Positions 36,940 to 45,992 of a stretch of 64,000 nucleotides of DNA are shown here, piece by piece; positions within the stretch are counted from its first letter, which is position 1, and each line of letters opens with the position of its first letter. The stretch is from Rubripirellula reticaptiva (lineage in GTDB: Bacteria; Planctomycetota; Planctomycetia; Pirellulales; Pirellulaceae): the NCBI RefSeq assembly GCF_007860175.1, contig NZ_SJPX01000002.1, forward strand, positions 744,001 to 808,000, in the 5' to 3' direction. Position numbers and translations under genes: made by a program. The notes under the pieces were generated by a model. The model was not told where the DNA came from and did no database searches. It saw only the letters and a list, made by a program, of their open reading frames with translations.

Positions 36940-38268
36940 GTGAATCAACGCCTTTTCTATTGGTCGCTGACAGCGGCGCTTGCCGGATTTCTTTTCGGCT
37001 TTGACGCGGTTGTAATTTCAGGAGCCGACAAGACCATTCAGTCGCTTTGGGAACTTGGCGACATGCAGCACGGATTGGCGATGAGCATGGCGTTGTGGGG
37101 GACGGTCATTGGGTCGCTCGTCGGAAGCTGGCCAACTGATCGTTTCGGCCGCACGAGAACATTACTGTCGATCGGCATTTTGTATTTCGTCTCTGCAATT
37201 TGGTCCGGGCTAGCCGACGACGTGTATTCGTTCATGATCGCACGGTTCATTGGCGGCCTGGGGGTTGGCATTTCTACGGTTGCCGCTCCACTCTACATTT
37301 CCGAAATTGCACCGCCCGAACATCGCGGTCGCTTGACCGGAATGTTTCAGTTCAACATCGTGTTTGGGATCCTAATCGCCTTCGTGTCCAACAAACTGCT
37401 GGGTGGGATTGGCGAGAACGCGTGGCGATGGATGCTGGGCGTCGAGGCGTTTCCGGCGTTAATCTACACGGCGATGTGTTTTGGTTTACCAGAAAGCCCT
37501 CGCTGGCTGATCGGCCGAAAAGAAGATCGCGAGGCCGGCGCGAACGTACTGAAACTGATTCACCCGAACGCAGCGGATACCGAAATTGAAGCGAAGGTGG
37601 ATGAGATCGCAAAAGTTTCCCACGAGGCGATCAGCACCGGCGGTTTCTGGAGCACTCGTCTGAAGACGCCTATAATGCTTGCGTTTCTGATTGCGTTCTT
37701 CAACCAACTCTCTGGGATCAACGCCATCCTGTTCTTCGCACCGCGAATATTTGAACTTACTGGCCTGGGCGAGGAAGCGGCGCTACTGCAATCAATCGGC
37801 ATTGGCATTACGAATTTGATTTTCACGTTCGTCGGCCTGTGGTTAATCGATCGACTTGGCCGCAGAACGTTGCTGTACATCGGATCGTTTGGTTACATCG
37901 CGTCTCTTGGACTGTGCTCGTGGGCGTTCTTCACAGAAAGCTTTTCAATTGTACCTGCGTGTATCTTCGCGTTCATCGCGGCGCACGCCGTTGGACAGGG
38001 AGCCGTGATTTGGGTATTCATTTCCGAAATTTTTCCCAACCGACATCGGGCTCAGGGTCAATCACTTGGCAGCTTCACACACTGGATCTTTGCGGCTCTG
38101 TTGACACTGTTCTTTCCATCCATGGTGGCGATGACTGACCCGGGCTACATCTTCGGGTTTTTCTGCTTCATGATGGTGCTCCAGCTCGTCTGGGTCAAAG
38201 TCATGGTGCCCGAAACCAATGGACGTCCGCTCGAGGACATCGAACACAACTTGGAGACATCCCGATGA
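36940..38268 (+). CDS. MFS sugar porter
   Basis: A 442-residue inner-membrane transporter of the sugar porter branch of the major facilitator superfamily. The GTG at 36940 is preferred: GGAG lies 8 nt upstream and the first helix (LFYWSLTAALAGFLFGFD) follows; an in-frame TTG at 36901 is less likely. Sugar porter signatures are visible: DRFGRTRTLL after helix 2, PESPRWL after helix 6, DRLGRRTLL after helix 8 and PETNGRPLEDIE at the C terminus. GQGAVIWVFISEIFPNRHR is also characteristic. The stop overlaps the start of the sugar kinase gene (ATGA), so uptake and phosphorylation are translationally coupled. A monosaccharide released by the sulfatase cluster is a plausible substrate. Confidence 0.94.
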   Translation: MNQRLFYWSLTAALAGFLFGFDAVVISGADKTIQSLWELGDMQHGLAMSMALWGTVIGSLVGSWPTDRFGRTRTLLSIGILYFVSAIWSGLADDVYSFMIARFIGGLGVGISTVAAPLYISEIAPPEHRGRLTGMFQFNIVFGILIAFVSNKLLGGIGENAWRWMLGVEAFPALIYTAMCFGLPESPRWLIGRKEDREAGANVLKLIHPNAADTEIEAKVDEIAKVSHEAISTGGFWSTRLKTPIMLAFLIAFFNQLSGINAILFFAPRIFELTGLGEEAALLQSIGIGITNLIFTFVGLWLIDRLGRRTLLYIGSFGYIASLGLCSWAFFTESFSIVPACIFAFIAAHAVGQGAVIWVFISEIFPNRHRAQGQSLGSFTHWIFAALLTLFFPSMVAMTDPGYIFGFFCFMMVLQLVWVKVMVPETNGRPLEDIEHNLETSR

Positions 38269-39140
38269 ATCAACCGAAAATCATCTCTTTAGGCGAAGTC
38301 CTTTGGGATATTTTCCCGGACGTTGAACGTTTTGGCGGAGCGCCCGCCAACTTTGCTTCGCATGCCGCGCTGGCAGGCGGCAAGGTATTCATGGTGAGCG
38401 CAGTGGGCGACGACGCCCGCGGTCGCCAGGCAGCAATGATCTTGGGTCGGTACGGTGTCGACACAAGTCTGGTGCAAACGATTCCAGGCATTTCGACCGG
38501 TGCTGTTGGAGTTGAGCTGGACAAGAATGGGAAACCGACGTATCAGATCCACGAAAACTCAGCGTGGGATCAAATCCGCTGGAGCGACCAATTAGAATTG
38601 GCATCAAGAAACTCGGATGCAGTCTACTTTGGAACTCTTGGACAGCGAAGCGAACTGTCGCGCACTACGATCCGTCGCTGCACCGAAACCGCACGCAGCG
38701 CGGGAGTACCGCGAATTCTAGACATCAATCTTCGTGTCCCATTTTTCGATGATGAACTGATCCGTGACTCGATCGAACTTGCGAGCATTCTGAAACTCAG
38801 TGACGAAGAAATTTCGTTTGTTGCAGCTGCGTGCGGATTATCCAAAGTTGACGACGAACAAGAGATTCTGTCTCAGCTTCTCTATCAAAACTCGCTTGAT
38901 CTCGTCGTCGTGACACGTGGCGCCGACGGAGCCACTCTGGTTTCAAAGGACGAAACCATTCAACAATCCGGTTTCCCTACGGAAGTTCGCGATACCGTTG
39001 GCGCCGGTGATTCGTTCACCGCAACATTCGTGTACGGATTACTTCGAGGCGAATCGCACGAAACTTCGCTCCGCATAGCCTGCAAGAAGGCAGCGGAGGT
39101 CTGCGGACTTCCTGGCGCCGTCCCGGATCTCGACAACTGA
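38265..39140 (+). CDS. PfkB-family sugar kinase (fructokinase-like)
   Basis: A 291-residue cytoplasmic ATP-dependent carbohydrate kinase of the ribokinase/PfkB family. GEVLWDIFPDVERFGGAPANFA (glycine-rich sugar site, about 10-32) and DTVGAGDSFTATF (anion hole and catalytic Asp, about 242-254) are intact. KLSDEEISFVA is the segment usually found in fructokinases. The ATG overlaps the transporter stop, so both are made together. Fructose is the best guess, but related kinases accept other sugars such as KDG or tagatose derivatives. Confidence 0.92.
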   Translation: MNQPKIISLGEVLWDIFPDVERFGGAPANFASHAALAGGKVFMVSAVGDDARGRQAAMILGRYGVDTSLVQTIPGISTGAVGVELDKNGKPTYQIHENSAWDQIRWSDQLELASRNSDAVYFGTLGQRSELSRTTIRRCTETARSAGVPRILDINLRVPFFDDELIRDSIELASILKLSDEEISFVAAACGLSKVDDEQEILSQLLYQNSLDLVVVTRGADGATLVSKDETIQQSGFPTEVRDTVGAGDSFTATFVYGLLRGESHETSLRIACKKAAEVCGLPGAVPDLDN

Positions 39141-39198
39141 TCACACTCGACTTCAGGATCAAACTAACACGATGAAACGCTGAGCAAATCATCGGCTG

Positions 39199-39219
39199 GC
39201 GTTAGGACGATGCTAACGC
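39199..39219. terminator. Hairpin between convergent genes
   Basis: GCGTTAG and CTAACGC form a perfect 7-bp stem with a 7-nt loop. It sits in the 129-bp gap between the kinase (plus strand) and the sulfatase (minus strand). No T-run follows on either side, so its action as a bidirectional terminator is only likely from position. Confidence 0.4.
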
Positions 39220-39269
39220 GTCAGAGCTTGCCAATGACGTGCTGTTCTTCGTGTTCCAGAATCTAGGTT

Positions 39270-40844
39270 CTAACGCCGATCATTTTTATCACTGGGCAAT
39301 CGCGGTGGTTGCGGGCCGGATGGCGTCGTAACGTACTGAGCATCATGCTGTTCGAGACTGGCGACGAGTTCGCTCATCATTCGTCGCAGCACGTCCGGTT
39401 TCTGATCGGCGAGGTTTGTTTGCTCGAAAGGATCGCTCGCTAGGTTAAACAGTTCGTACCGCGGTTGCTTCGATGCTTCGTCAAGCAAATCGTGATGAAC
39501 GACCTTCCAATCGCCATGGCGAAAACTCGTGAAGTAGTTCGTTCGATGCTCATGCGGAAAATGCATCAAAAACTCACTCGAGTGATCCGGGTCACGTTTG
39601 CCACACAGCAATGTCGTTAGCGATGTTCCATCAAGCTTGTGTTCGGCCGGCGGATCAATGTGCGTCACCTCGGCAATCGTTGGCAGCAGATCACAAACGT
39701 TGCCCATCTGCGATTGAATGCTGCCAGCCGGAATCGGCAGTTGTTTTTGCAAAGGGTTTTCCGCGTTGGGTGTAGCCCAGGCCGCGATGAACGGAACGCG
39801 CATGCCGCCTTCGTAGTGAGATCCTTTCTTGCCACGCAGCGGTGCGGCGCAAGCGACAGCATGTTGGTGTCCGATAGGAGCGTCGGTTCCGTTATCGCCA
39901 AGGAATAGGATCAATGTGCTTTCACCGACGCCAAGCTCGCGGATCGAAGCAAGCAGATCACCGAGAGATTTATCCATGCCTTCGATCAGCGTGGCAAAAT
40001 TTTGTAATTGCTTCGGACGATCACCACCGGAATAGTGATCAGCGAAGCGAGGGTCAGATTGATGCGGTGAATGAACGGCGTAGTGAGCGAGATAAAGAAA
40101 GAACGGTGTTTCGTTTTTAACGGCATCGCCAATCTGTGCTTCGGCTTCGATCGTCAGCGCATCGGTCAGATGCATATCCGTTCCATGGTACTTTTCCAAA
40201 TGAGGTACGGCGCGATCTCTACCCTTTCGCTTTCCAACGAAGTTTCCGTAGTTCTGTTGCCCCGAATAAGAGCCCGGCGCACCGATCGAACGTCCCCCTA
40301 TGTTGACGTCAAATCCCAAGTTGATCGGATCGGCGCCCTCTTTGTCGAAAGGGCCAAAGTGGGCTTTACCCACATGAATGGTTCGGTAACCAACCGCCTG
40401 CATTATCCGGGGTAGCGTGATGCTAGCCTTTCGCAGTCCTTCCCAATTCCAATCCGTCGGACCAAACTCGCCGCGGTTATTTTCTTCTGGGGCGATCCAC
40501 TGAGTCGTGTGGTGTCGGGCCGCATTTTGCCCGGTCATGATCGACGCACGAGTTGGCGAACAAACGCTCATCGCATAAAAGTTGCTGAACCGAATCCCCG
40601 TTGCTGCTAACTTTTCCATGTTCGGCGTGCGATAGAAATCGTTCAGCGGATAACGCTTGGGCTGCCCGCTTGCGTCTGTCAGAAATGGCAGCGAAGTATC
40701 CATCACGCCCATATCGTCAACCAGGAAGACGACAATATTGGGCCGCGTCGCGGATCCGTTCTCTGCCCGAATCGAGTTGGGGGCTGTACTGAGAACTAAC
40801 ACAACCAATGCGCACAACGGTAATTTCAATGCAAAAGGTTTCAT
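39270..40844 (-). CDS. S1 family sulfatase, secreted, GKAHFG variant
   Basis: A 524-residue S1 sulfatase starting at the ATG at 40844; an in-frame TTG overlapping the upstream stop would add six residues. The signal peptide ends near SIRAE (24-28). LVDDMGVMDTSLPFL gives the metal aspartates, and a longer insert precedes CSPTR (Cys95). The catalytic segment reads GKAHFG, keeping Lys and His. GDNGTD is the second metal site. It is the third gene of a coupled minus-strand sulfatase trio, 15 bp after the preceding stop. Confidence 0.94.
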   Translation of the reverse strand: MKPFALKLPLCALVVLVLSTAPNSIRAENGSATRPNIVVFLVDDMGVMDTSLPFLTDASGQPKRYPLNDFYRTPNMEKLAATGIRFSNFYAMSVCSPTRASIMTGQNAARHHTTQWIAPEENNRGEFGPTDWNWEGLRKASITLPRIMQAVGYRTIHVGKAHFGPFDKEGADPINLGFDVNIGGRSIGAPGSYSGQQNYGNFVGKRKGRDRAVPHLEKYHGTDMHLTDALTIEAEAQIGDAVKNETPFFLYLAHYAVHSPHQSDPRFADHYSGGDRPKQLQNFATLIEGMDKSLGDLLASIRELGVGESTLILFLGDNGTDAPIGHQHAVACAAPLRGKKGSHYEGGMRVPFIAAWATPNAENPLQKQLPIPAGSIQSQMGNVCDLLPTIAEVTHIDPPAEHKLDGTSLTTLLCGKRDPDHSSEFLMHFPHEHRTNYFTSFRHGDWKVVHHDLLDEASKQPRYELFNLASDPFEQTNLADQKPDVLRRMMSELVASLEQHDAQYVTTPSGPQPPRLPSDKNDRR

Positions 40845-40858
40845 CGTCTTTCTTTCGT

Positions 40859-42460
40859 TCAATATTTACCATTGGTTCCGAATGTTTCTTCCTTCGAACG
40901 CCTCGGGCGGACTCGGACGCTATGGTCCGGTTCGCCAGTGACGCGGTCGAACTCATCCGGCGTACGTTTGCTTGGGATGTAGTCGCCTGTCTGAGCAGTC
41001 CAGGATTCTAAGCGGCTCTTCATCCGCGCAACCACCGACGCGTACGCCGGGTTGTCAATCAAGTTTTTCAGTTCGCCGGGATCGCGCTGCAGGTCAAATA
41101 ATTCCCACTGCGGACGAGGAGCGCGGAAACAAGTTTTCTGCTCAGGTGTCAATTCACCAGCACTTTCAAGTTTCAACATATTTTGCCATGACAAGCCGCG
41201 ACCTGCATCCGCCGATGGTGTCGGAGGCAGATCCAGATAGTCATTGCGAATCAATTTAAAACGCTGGTCAACGATACAACGAGCGTGATCTTCGTAGTCA
41301 TGCCAATGATCTTCAGCGAACGCAAAGTCACGATGAGATGCGGCCGGATCAGTAAGCACTCGGGCAAAACTAGACCCTTCACTCGGGAACCCAGCCACGG
41401 CGGCAGATTCACGATCGCCTTGGGCAAGTTCCAAGAACGTCGCAGCAATGTCCACCGAGCTGACCAGTGCATCCGTGGTGTTGCCGGCCGCGACTCGGTC
41501 CGGCCAACGAACGATCCACGGCGTTCGAATGCCGCCGTCGTACAAGGTCGTCTTATCACGTGGAAACGGACGTCCGTTGTCGCTGATAAATAACACAAGG
41601 GTGTTGTCCGCGACGCCCTGTTCGCCCAGCTTCGCGATCACTTTGCCGACATAAGTATCGAGCCGTCCAATTTCGTCGTAATACAAACGCAAATCCTCGC
41701 GCACATCCGCGGTGTCTGGCAAGTGAGCAGGAACGATGACGTCCTCGGCCCGATGCGGTGGATCTAGCGCGCCGTCGGTGTATTCGCGGTGCGGATCGAG
41801 CGCGGCCAACCACATGCAAAACGGCTTCGACATATCGCGCTCCTCGAGTGCTCGTTCCCAGTCTTCGCAGCCGCTCGGCTGCTCGGCAATCATCTTGGGT
41901 GGCTCGCCATCTTTGCCAGACGGCAGAACGAACCCTGCCGTTGACGCTTCGTAAACCTTGTCAAAGTGATCGCGAATGAAATCCCCCATGTGCCACTTCC
42001 CCGCCGCGGCGGTGTAGTACCCCATCCCTCGCAGCACCGAAGTGAACGTGGCACTGCCGGCCGGAATCGGCCAGTGCAATTGTTCGGCACCTGTGTTGTG
42101 CGGATACCGACCGGTGATGATGCTCGCCCGCGATGGACTGCACGAATTTGTCGTCAGATAGGCGTACTTGAATCGCAAACCTTCACTGGAAAGACGATCG
42201 AGATTTGGAGTGCGAATCGCAGGGTGCCCATACGCGCCGCAGTCGTCCCAGTTCATGTCATCAGCGATCATCAACACAAAGTTGGGCCGCGATTGCACCT
42301 TGGTTTCATCGCTGGCATCGGTTTCCTGGGACCAAGCGGTATTTCCGCAAGACACACTCGCCACGAACCCCAAGAACAAAGACACCGAGACTTGACGTAT
42401 TACAAAATTTGATGCGCGTATCGTTTGTTGAGTCATTGAGTTTAATGTTACTGTAGACAT
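40859..42460 (-). CDS. S1 sulfatase, heparan N-sulfatase (SGSH)-like branch
   Basis: A 533-residue exported protein. A long n-region precedes the hydrophobic signal core (VSLFLGFVASVSCG, 26-39); a second ATG at 42436 is also possible. IADDMNWDD gives the metal site, and NSCSPSRASIITGRYPHNTGAEQLH (Cys107) closely resembles the signature region of N-sulfoglucosamine sulfohydrolase. GKWHMG and FISDNGRPFP, a motif typical of this branch, are intact. The human homologue removes N-sulfate from glucosamine, but bacterial members also act on O-sulfates, so specificity is open. It starts 6 bp after the upstream sulfatase stop and ends 15 bp before the next, indicating an operon. Confidence 0.93.
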   Translation of the reverse strand: MSTVTLNSMTQQTIRASNFVIRQVSVSLFLGFVASVSCGNTAWSQETDASDETKVQSRPNFVLMIADDMNWDDCGAYGHPAIRTPNLDRLSSEGLRFKYAYLTTNSCSPSRASIITGRYPHNTGAEQLHWPIPAGSATFTSVLRGMGYYTAAAGKWHMGDFIRDHFDKVYEASTAGFVLPSGKDGEPPKMIAEQPSGCEDWERALEERDMSKPFCMWLAALDPHREYTDGALDPPHRAEDVIVPAHLPDTADVREDLRLYYDEIGRLDTYVGKVIAKLGEQGVADNTLVLFISDNGRPFPRDKTTLYDGGIRTPWIVRWPDRVAAGNTTDALVSSVDIAATFLELAQGDRESAAVAGFPSEGSSFARVLTDPAASHRDFAFAEDHWHDYEDHARCIVDQRFKLIRNDYLDLPPTPSADAGRGLSWQNMLKLESAGELTPEQKTCFRAPRPQWELFDLQRDPGELKNLIDNPAYASVVARMKSRLESWTAQTGDYIPSKRTPDEFDRVTGEPDHSVRVRPRRSKEETFGTNGKY

Positions 42461-42466
42461 TTTGTT

Positions 42467-44089
42467 TTACTTGGCCTTCCGTTTCGGCTTCTTGGTCACC
42501 TGCACCGTATCGGGCCGCTGAACTGCTTCATCCTTTTCTCGAAACACATATGGCTCCCAATCCGTGACGGCCTTTTCCCAATCGGCTAATGTTCGCGTGG
42601 GATACCAGGCTGGCCAACCGTGTTTGTTGAAATCGTAATTCTTGCTGTTCTTCAATACCCAGTCATCGACGGTCGGTTCCGGATTGGAATCCGGAAAGAC
42701 ACCTACCGCTCGAAACTCGGCACTGACACCTTGGTCGTCAATCACGTCGGTTCGCCAAGTATTCAGTTCGGCCAATAAATCCGCCCTTACTGCAGCATAC
42801 TGAGGTTCGTCCGCCAAATTACTTAGCTCGTATGGATCGTTCCTTAGATCGAACAGTTCCACCCCAGGTTTTTCAGACGCCATGAAGATAGCCTGCTGGG
42901 GCGTCAACTGACCCTTCATGTGCATCACATTCATCGCCGCAAGCACCGGATAGGAAGCTTCTTTGTAACGGTTGTATTGGCACCAAGGACGCTCGGGCAT
43001 CAGGTTCTGGATCAACTTGAAATCATGAGAACGAATGGCACGCATCGAATCGTGCGTTTCATCCATCTTGTCCCGAGCTGCGAACACATACTTTCGGTTC
43101 TTTACTTCGTCGCTAAACAAACTTTTGCCGTGCAATGGCATGGGTGCCTCGATGCCGGCGGCTTCTAAAATCGTGGCACAGACATCGATCGACATCACAA
43201 GATCATTGCTGACTTGCCCAGCATCGACCTTACCCGGCCAACGCATGATCAAGGGAATGCGAATGCCACCGTCGTAAAGAAACTGCTTGCCACGGATGTG
43301 ACAGCGGCCATGATCGCCAAGAAAGAAGACCAACGTGTTATCAGCAAGTCCTTCGTCATCGAGTCGTTTCAACAACGCGCCAACTTCCCGATCGACCAAT
43401 TGCATTTGCTCCAGCCCATTGGCCCAATCGCGACGAACGAAAGGCGTATCGGGGTAATACGGTGGCAATTCAACGTCGTCGATAGCGATGGGACGTTGAG
43501 GATCACGATGCCAAGCCCGGTGGGTGCCGCCAAACGTGATGCGCGCAAAAAATGGCTGATCGGATTTCCGTTCCGACCAATCTTCGCCCATAAATAGTTC
43601 CGATTTCGTGTTCGGCGTAAAATTACAGTCAGTCTTATTGCTCATCAGAGCCGTAAAATAGCCGGCCTCTTGAAACAAGTGCGGGATCGGCTTTATGCCA
43701 TGCGGCAGAGGTTGCTTGTCGTATTCGCGATGCTGGTTGGCACGAATGTAGTTTTGATGGAACCCCGTCATCATCGCTGATCGCGAAGTCGAACAAACCG
43801 GTGATGTGGTGAATGCCGATTCATAGCGAATTCCTTGCGATGCAAGTTGATCCACATGCGGCGTGTCAATTCCCTTGGTGCCATAACAGGACAGATCGGG
43901 CGACCAGTCTTCAATCATGATCCACAGCACATTCGGCTTCGATCCAATCGTATCGCCTGCGTCCTCAGCGACGGCACAAGCATCACCGCAGCATGATGCA
44001 AACAACAGACCAATGAAAATGATCCCAAGTCCATCGCTGATACGTCGCGGATTGTTCATTTGATTCAACATCGATAGGAAGGGATTCAT
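42467..44089 (-). CDS. S1 sulfatase-fold protein with CSTSR signature
   Basis: A 540-residue exported protein with the S1 fold. The signal core lies at about 21-34 (LGIIFIGLLFASCC). The formylglycine region reads CSTSR (Cys99), with Thr in the position normally held by Pro. The first metal motif is IEDWSPD rather than DD, and the catalytic segment is NKTDCN (Lys152, Asp154) instead of GKWHLG. The second metal motif is LGDHGR. The changes look like a distinct S1 branch related to heparan N-sulfatases rather than decay, since the rest of the protein is well preserved. Whether Cys99 is converted to formylglycine is unclear. It is the first gene of the sulfatase trio. Confidence 0.9.
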   Translation of the reverse strand: MNPFLSMLNQMNNPRRISDGLGIIFIGLLFASCCGDACAVAEDAGDTIGSKPNVLWIMIEDWSPDLSCYGTKGIDTPHVDQLASQGIRYESAFTTSPVCSTSRSAMMTGFHQNYIRANQHREYDKQPLPHGIKPIPHLFQEAGYFTALMSNKTDCNFTPNTKSELFMGEDWSERKSDQPFFARITFGGTHRAWHRDPQRPIAIDDVELPPYYPDTPFVRRDWANGLEQMQLVDREVGALLKRLDDEGLADNTLVFFLGDHGRCHIRGKQFLYDGGIRIPLIMRWPGKVDAGQVSNDLVMSIDVCATILEAAGIEAPMPLHGKSLFSDEVKNRKYVFAARDKMDETHDSMRAIRSHDFKLIQNLMPERPWCQYNRYKEASYPVLAAMNVMHMKGQLTPQQAIFMASEKPGVELFDLRNDPYELSNLADEPQYAAVRADLLAELNTWRTDVIDDQGVSAEFRAVGVFPDSNPEPTVDDWVLKNSKNYDFNKHGWPAWYPTRTLADWEKAVTDWEPYVFREKDEAVQRPDTVQVTKKPKRKAK

Positions 44090-44451
44090 AAGATGATTTT
44101 CTTGATGAAGATTCTTGGCTCACCCAAACCTGAACGTTTGGACTAAGAAGCTACTTTTGTGGAACTGTCGCGGGCAGCAATTCCATCACCCCGTGACGCA
44201 CAGAAGGCTGCTCAGAACCTCGCGCGACTACTCACGAAACAGAGTACGATCAATAACCGCACCTATTGTATCAGCGATGCGGTGCTCGTTTTCTGCGAAG
44301 TTGGCTATTATTTGCTCCACTCCCGCAACGCAAGAAAAAGAAAAAGAAAAAGAAAAAGCATTCCTGCGACGCTTTCGAAGATGATGAGATTTTCGCCGGA
44401 TGCGCGAGAGCCAAAAGAATCGCCCTGATCTACCGTTATCGTCAAGCCAAA
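44090..44451. other. Intergenic stretch with palindrome and microsatellite
   Basis: No gene is supported. CCAAAC-CTGAAC-GTTTGG (44124-44141) is an inverted repeat 35 bp before the start of the sulfatase trio and could be an operator. A GAAAAA hexamer repeat of four units lies at 44332-44359. Confidence 0.4.
44332..44359 (+). repeat. Hexanucleotide microsatellite (GAAAAA)4
   Basis: G recurs every six bases at 44334, 44340, 44346, 44352 and 44358, separated by five A. It is the only simple tandem repeat noticed in the window. Confidence 0.8.
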
Positions 44452-45840
44452 TCAATCGGCCGAACCTATCTTTCGCCAGGTCGGATAGACAGGCCTATCC
44501 TTGGTGTCCTTTTCGCCAGGAATCGTTGGTGCGGGCGGTGCAGTATCGAGCAACGTCTTTAGCTGGCGACGAACTTTGGCTCGTTGATCCTGTCCTAGAT
44601 CCTTTGACAAGTCGTTGACTTCTTTCAGGTCGACAGCGGGCTCGTAGAAGCGACCATCACGATAGAGCTTGTAATTTGCAGTTCTCGCAAATTGCCCCGG
44701 TGACTTCATGCCCCAGTACGGCTGATAGTGACACAGAACCCAGTCCCGTGGATCACCAAGCTCGCCGTGAAGTTGCGGCAAGAAGCTGCGACCGTCGGTG
44801 GGATCATCATCACCCATTGCTACGCCGGCCGCTCCGGCAAGCGTTGGATAGATGTCCGTGAAATCGACAAGGTCATCCAGCACGCGACCGGCCGGAGTAC
44901 GCCCTTTTTGATAGGCAATCAGTGGAACGTGCGTTCCCATATCCGTCATCGTTCCTTTGCCGCCCTTGATGGATTTCCCATTCCACTGCGAAGTGATTTG
45001 GCTATTCGTGCCATTATCAGCAGTAAATAGGATCAACGTTTTTTCAGCGATCCCCAGCTCTTCGGTTCGCGCAACGATGCGGCCAACAATCTTATCCATG
45101 TAATTGACCATCGCCTGCAAATTGGCTTTTTGTTTTTTGCCACTTTTATTTGCGACCTGGGTGCGAGGAGCATCACCGATGGTATCCGGCGTCGGCACGA
45201 ACGGGTTGTGAACGAGTACCATGGGATAGTAAGCAAAGAATGGTTTGCCCTGATCCTTTCCCATAAAGTCGCAAATGAAATCACAGAAGATGTCGGGCCC
45301 GTATTTACCGACATTCTGTTCGGCTGAAATGAATTCCCCGTTTTGTTCGATTGGCGGACTCCAGAAGCGTTCACTCAAATTGTCTTTGAGCCGAGTCAAC
45401 TGCCACAGACAGTATTCATCGAACCCTGCTGTGTTCGGACGCGCACGATCATCGTGACCGGGCAAACGGTTGTAGAGCCCGTTTAATTGCCATTTTCCCG
45501 CGATGGCGGTTCTGTATCCCGCGTCCTGCATGAGATTTCCGAACGTTTTCTCCGCCGGATTCAAGTAGCCAAAATGCGTGTAATTGCGAAAGCTATATTT
45601 CCCAGTCATCAGCATGACACGTGACGGCGTGCAAATGGGCGTCGAATAGCAATGCGAAAAACGAACACCTTTGCCGGCCAGTGAATCCAGATTCGGAGTC
45701 TCGTATTCTTCAGCGCCGTAGCACCCAAAGGCCTCCCAACTGATGTCGTCCGCCATGATCAGGACAATGTTTGGGCGGTCGTCAGCATTGACTGAAATAC
45801 TTAAAAAGAGAATCGCAAAGACTGTGAGCAGATGTTTCAT
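44452..45840 (-). CDS. S1 family sulfatase, secreted, GKWQLN variant
   Basis: A 462-residue S1 sulfatase. The ATG at 45840 opens a signal peptide (MKHLLTVFAILFLSISVNAD), so an in-frame extension to 45933 is rejected. MADDISWEAFGCYG gives the metal site and CTPSR (Cys70) the formylglycine site. GKWQLN (Lys116, Gln118) replaces GKWHLG; Gln in this position is shared by a recognisable S1 branch with the YETPNLDSLA context. TADNGTNSQ is the second metal motif. It is the last sulfatase on this side, separated from the PhoD-like gene by 152 bp. Confidence 0.93.
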   Translation of the reverse strand: MKHLLTVFAILFLSISVNADDRPNIVLIMADDISWEAFGCYGAEEYETPNLDSLAGKGVRFSHCYSTPICTPSRVMLMTGKYSFRNYTHFGYLNPAEKTFGNLMQDAGYRTAIAGKWQLNGLYNRLPGHDDRARPNTAGFDEYCLWQLTRLKDNLSERFWSPPIEQNGEFISAEQNVGKYGPDIFCDFICDFMGKDQGKPFFAYYPMVLVHNPFVPTPDTIGDAPRTQVANKSGKKQKANLQAMVNYMDKIVGRIVARTEELGIAEKTLILFTADNGTNSQITSQWNGKSIKGGKGTMTDMGTHVPLIAYQKGRTPAGRVLDDLVDFTDIYPTLAGAAGVAMGDDDPTDGRSFLPQLHGELGDPRDWVLCHYQPYWGMKSPGQFARTANYKLYRDGRFYEPAVDLKEVNDLSKDLGQDQRAKVRRQLKTLLDTAPPAPTIPGEKDTKDRPVYPTWRKIGSAD

Positions 45841-45992
45841 CGTCGGCTTCAACTGAATCAGATGGATCAATGGAATGGATAATCGCAAAGGAAAGAATCG
45901 GCAAATTATTTGAAGGTGAAGCGACTCGGCCAAGCGAATGACTGAAACACAGCATACTGTTGTTCGATAGTCTAGCTTGAAGAGTCCACGAG

